Assembly: GCF_000517085.1 (NCBI RefSeq) | Contig: NZ_KI912107.1 | Span: forward strand, 1,240,398-1,304,397 | Length of the DNA: 64,000 nt | DNA from: Saccharicrinis fermentans DSM 9555 = JCM 21142 | Lineage (GTDB): Bacteria > Bacteroidota > Bacteroidia > Bacteroidales > Marinilabiliaceae | Reading direction: 5' to 3' | In this document: in pieces, positions 62,991-64,000 of the stretch | Numbering within the stretch: the first letter of the stretch is position 1 | Layout of the letters: the number at the start of each line of letters is the position of its first letter | The notes under the pieces: model-generated | The model's input: only the letters and a program-made list of their open reading frames with translations | The model's database searches: none | Told to the model about the DNA's origin: nothing | Made by a program: the position numbers and the translations under genes

Positions 62991-64000
62991 ATGGAGGTAT
63001 ATATCGATAAAAATTTCATTAAGAATTATTGGGCTGTGGATGCTGACGATGCTATTATTTCCTCATTTTGTGATGATTTTCTCAAGCATGCCAATAGGTA
63101 TACCCTTATTACCAATTATGCTTCGGAAGAAGAGATTGATGAAGATGCTGAGGGACAGTTATTCATCTATGATATTGTTCAGGAACAAAATCCAGCAGAC
63201 ATTGTGTATTTGCAAAACCTACTTGACGAAGATTGCCTCTCATCCTGCTTAAATAATGGAGGTTGCAAACTACTCTTCATCGAGTGCGATGAACAAAGAG
63301 CTATGGATTTGGAACATAAATATGGCTATCGGGTCATAACTTCTGCAACCCTAAGAACAAAGTGGAGCGAATACATTAAATACAATGATGTAGAAAAAAC
63401 CATTGTTTTACCTGTAGACGAAGCAGACGATGAAATATTCAATAGCTGGAGTGATTTGAAATTTATTGGTGCTTTTCCCACTAATTCAATAGTAATAGCC
63501 GATAAATATATTTTATCTGATAAATCACAGGGTCGACTAAAAGACAACCTTTTGCCAATGCTTGAGCAGCTGATACCTATTGATTATCAAGGCGATCTTT
63601 CCATCGCTATATTGGCAGAAAGTATATTAACAAAAGAAAAGGGTACCGACAAAGAAAGAGCCATTAAAATACATAGCTTGCTAAAGAGCCATTTTGTAAA
63701 GTATAAGCATCTAAAAATAAAATTCACGATACTAAAATTTGATCAATATTTTAACTCAGGTAAACAACCTAAGATCCACGACAGACATATCTATACCAAC
63801 TACTTTACCGTGAAATGTGGAATCGGTTTTGATCTTTTTAATAAAACAAAACGGAAGGTTGGAGATTCTGAAGTGAGTATCCGTTTCAATTTCCAACCCA
63901 GACAGATGAAGACGCTGCCTGTTAAGCTCAATGGTTTAAAGGTATATGTTAATAATATGAAGAATATGAATAAAATGGATGTTTTTAAAATGTATCCAGA
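62991..64000 (+). CDS. Partner of the AAA ATPase, unknown function (partial, 3' end outside)
   Basis: The frame from ATG 62991 (MEVYIDKNFIKNYWAVDADD) stays open to the window edge, at least 336 codons. N-terminal half mixed alpha/beta (LLFIECDEQRAMDLEHKYGY, FPTNSIVIADKYIL), later KHLKIKFTILKF. A segment IHDRHIYTNYFTVKCGIGFD resembles the HDR...G motif of PLD-like folds seen in MIT C-terminal domains, with no HKD nuclease motif visible. Two-base spacing from the ATPase implies coupled translation. Probably the effector or sensor half of the pair; unrecognised. Confidence 0.6.
   Translation, partial: MEVYIDKNFIKNYWAVDADDAIISSFCDDFLKHANRYTLITNYASEEEIDEDAEGQLFIYDIVQEQNPADIVYLQNLLDEDCLSSCLNNGGCKLLFIECDEQRAMDLEHKYGYRVITSATLRTKWSEYIKYNDVEKTIVLPVDEADDEIFNSWSDLKFIGAFPTNSIVIADKYILSDKSQGRLKDNLLPMLEQLIPIDYQGDLSIAILAESILTKEKGTDKERAIKIHSLLKSHFVKYKHLKIKFTILKFDQYFNSGKQPKIHDRHIYTNYFTVKCGIGFDLFNKTKRKVGDSEVSIRFNFQPRQMKTLPVKLNGLKVYVNNMKNMNKMDVFKMYP

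Noticed and set aside
1-64000. CRISPR array or cas genes
   Set aside because: No evenly spaced short direct repeats with unique spacers and no Cas-like protein were seen. The regular repeats at 12925-13206 are IS21 end repeats with irregular spacing.

Overview
The window is a mosaic accessory region (defence island, mobile elements and a metal-resistance locus) from an AT-rich member of the Bacteroidota. The assignment rests on protein families rather than a ribosomal gene: an IntDOT-like integrase without the first catalytic Arg, an RteC-like protein, a HYC_CC_PP protein, HMA domains with a CCQY tail, DUF5675, IS families typical of Bacteroidia, and a TTG-N19-TAnnTTTG promoter. I see no rRNA, no intact tRNA and no CRISPR array.

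Layout, left to right. (1) 1-9764: the 3' part of a type I restriction-modification locus. HsdS (cut by the window edge) and HsdR are separated by an AAA+ ATPase/subtilisin pair of the IetAS type, and a KAP P-loop NTPase follows. (2) 9910-14503: nested insertions. A small LEA-like membrane protein gene with an in-frame amber codon is cut by an IS66-type element. Its tnpA is in turn split by a complete IS21-family element with a 6-bp target duplication, and its tnpB is cut by a ~945-bp structured repeat. (3) 14504-15649: a truncated coiled-coil gene, a holin-like protein and a GH108 muramidase. (4) 15731-28584: a copper/heavy-metal locus with two CDF transporters (one frameshifted), a HYC_CC_PP protein, a CusA/TolC/CusB tripartite pump, a CopA ATPase carrying an in-frame TGA, a Met/His-rich lipoprotein and a secreted HMA protein. 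It ends at a bidirectional terminator next to the 3' half of a tRNA-Leu, a probable att scar. (5) 28724-34048: a decayed integrase, a two-gene Shedu-like nuclease + HEPN/Abi-C cassette, and an IS91-like element with its own tyrosine recombinase.

(6) 35096-42325 is the most coherent candidate for an undescribed system. It is a compact replicative element with an IntDOT-like integrase and candidate arm sites, an RteC-like protein, a 30-bp perfect palindrome, an HTH protein and a winged-helix initiator with an origin-like array inside its own gene. A DnaC-like loader (a lambda O/P-type arrangement), a holin-like protein, a DUF5675 protein, a small HTH regulator, a 254-aa unknown protein and a 56-aa membrane protein complete it. 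No tail, terminase or recognisable capsid gene is visible. (7) 42692-45469: an outer-membrane-type protein and a decayed IS256-family element. (8) 46089-52410: a Gabija-like OLD nuclease + UvrD helicase pair and a complete IS66 element. (9) 52994-53936: the second copy of the ~945-bp repeat. (10) 54288-64000: the start of a BREX locus (WYL regulator, XRE-type HTH, brxA, brxB, brxC), with a COG2865 relic and an AAA ATPase/unknown-partner pair where pglX would be expected.

The defence genes sit in transcriptionally compact blocks separated by insertion sequences and by two non-coding repeat families. A ~128-nt block within the 945-bp repeats recurs on the opposite strand inside the IS256 element, with compensatory changes in a hairpin. 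Many genes are broken (stops, frameshifts, truncations), as expected of a hot spot with rapid turnover. All functional statements come from reading the sequence and knowledge of families; no database search was run.
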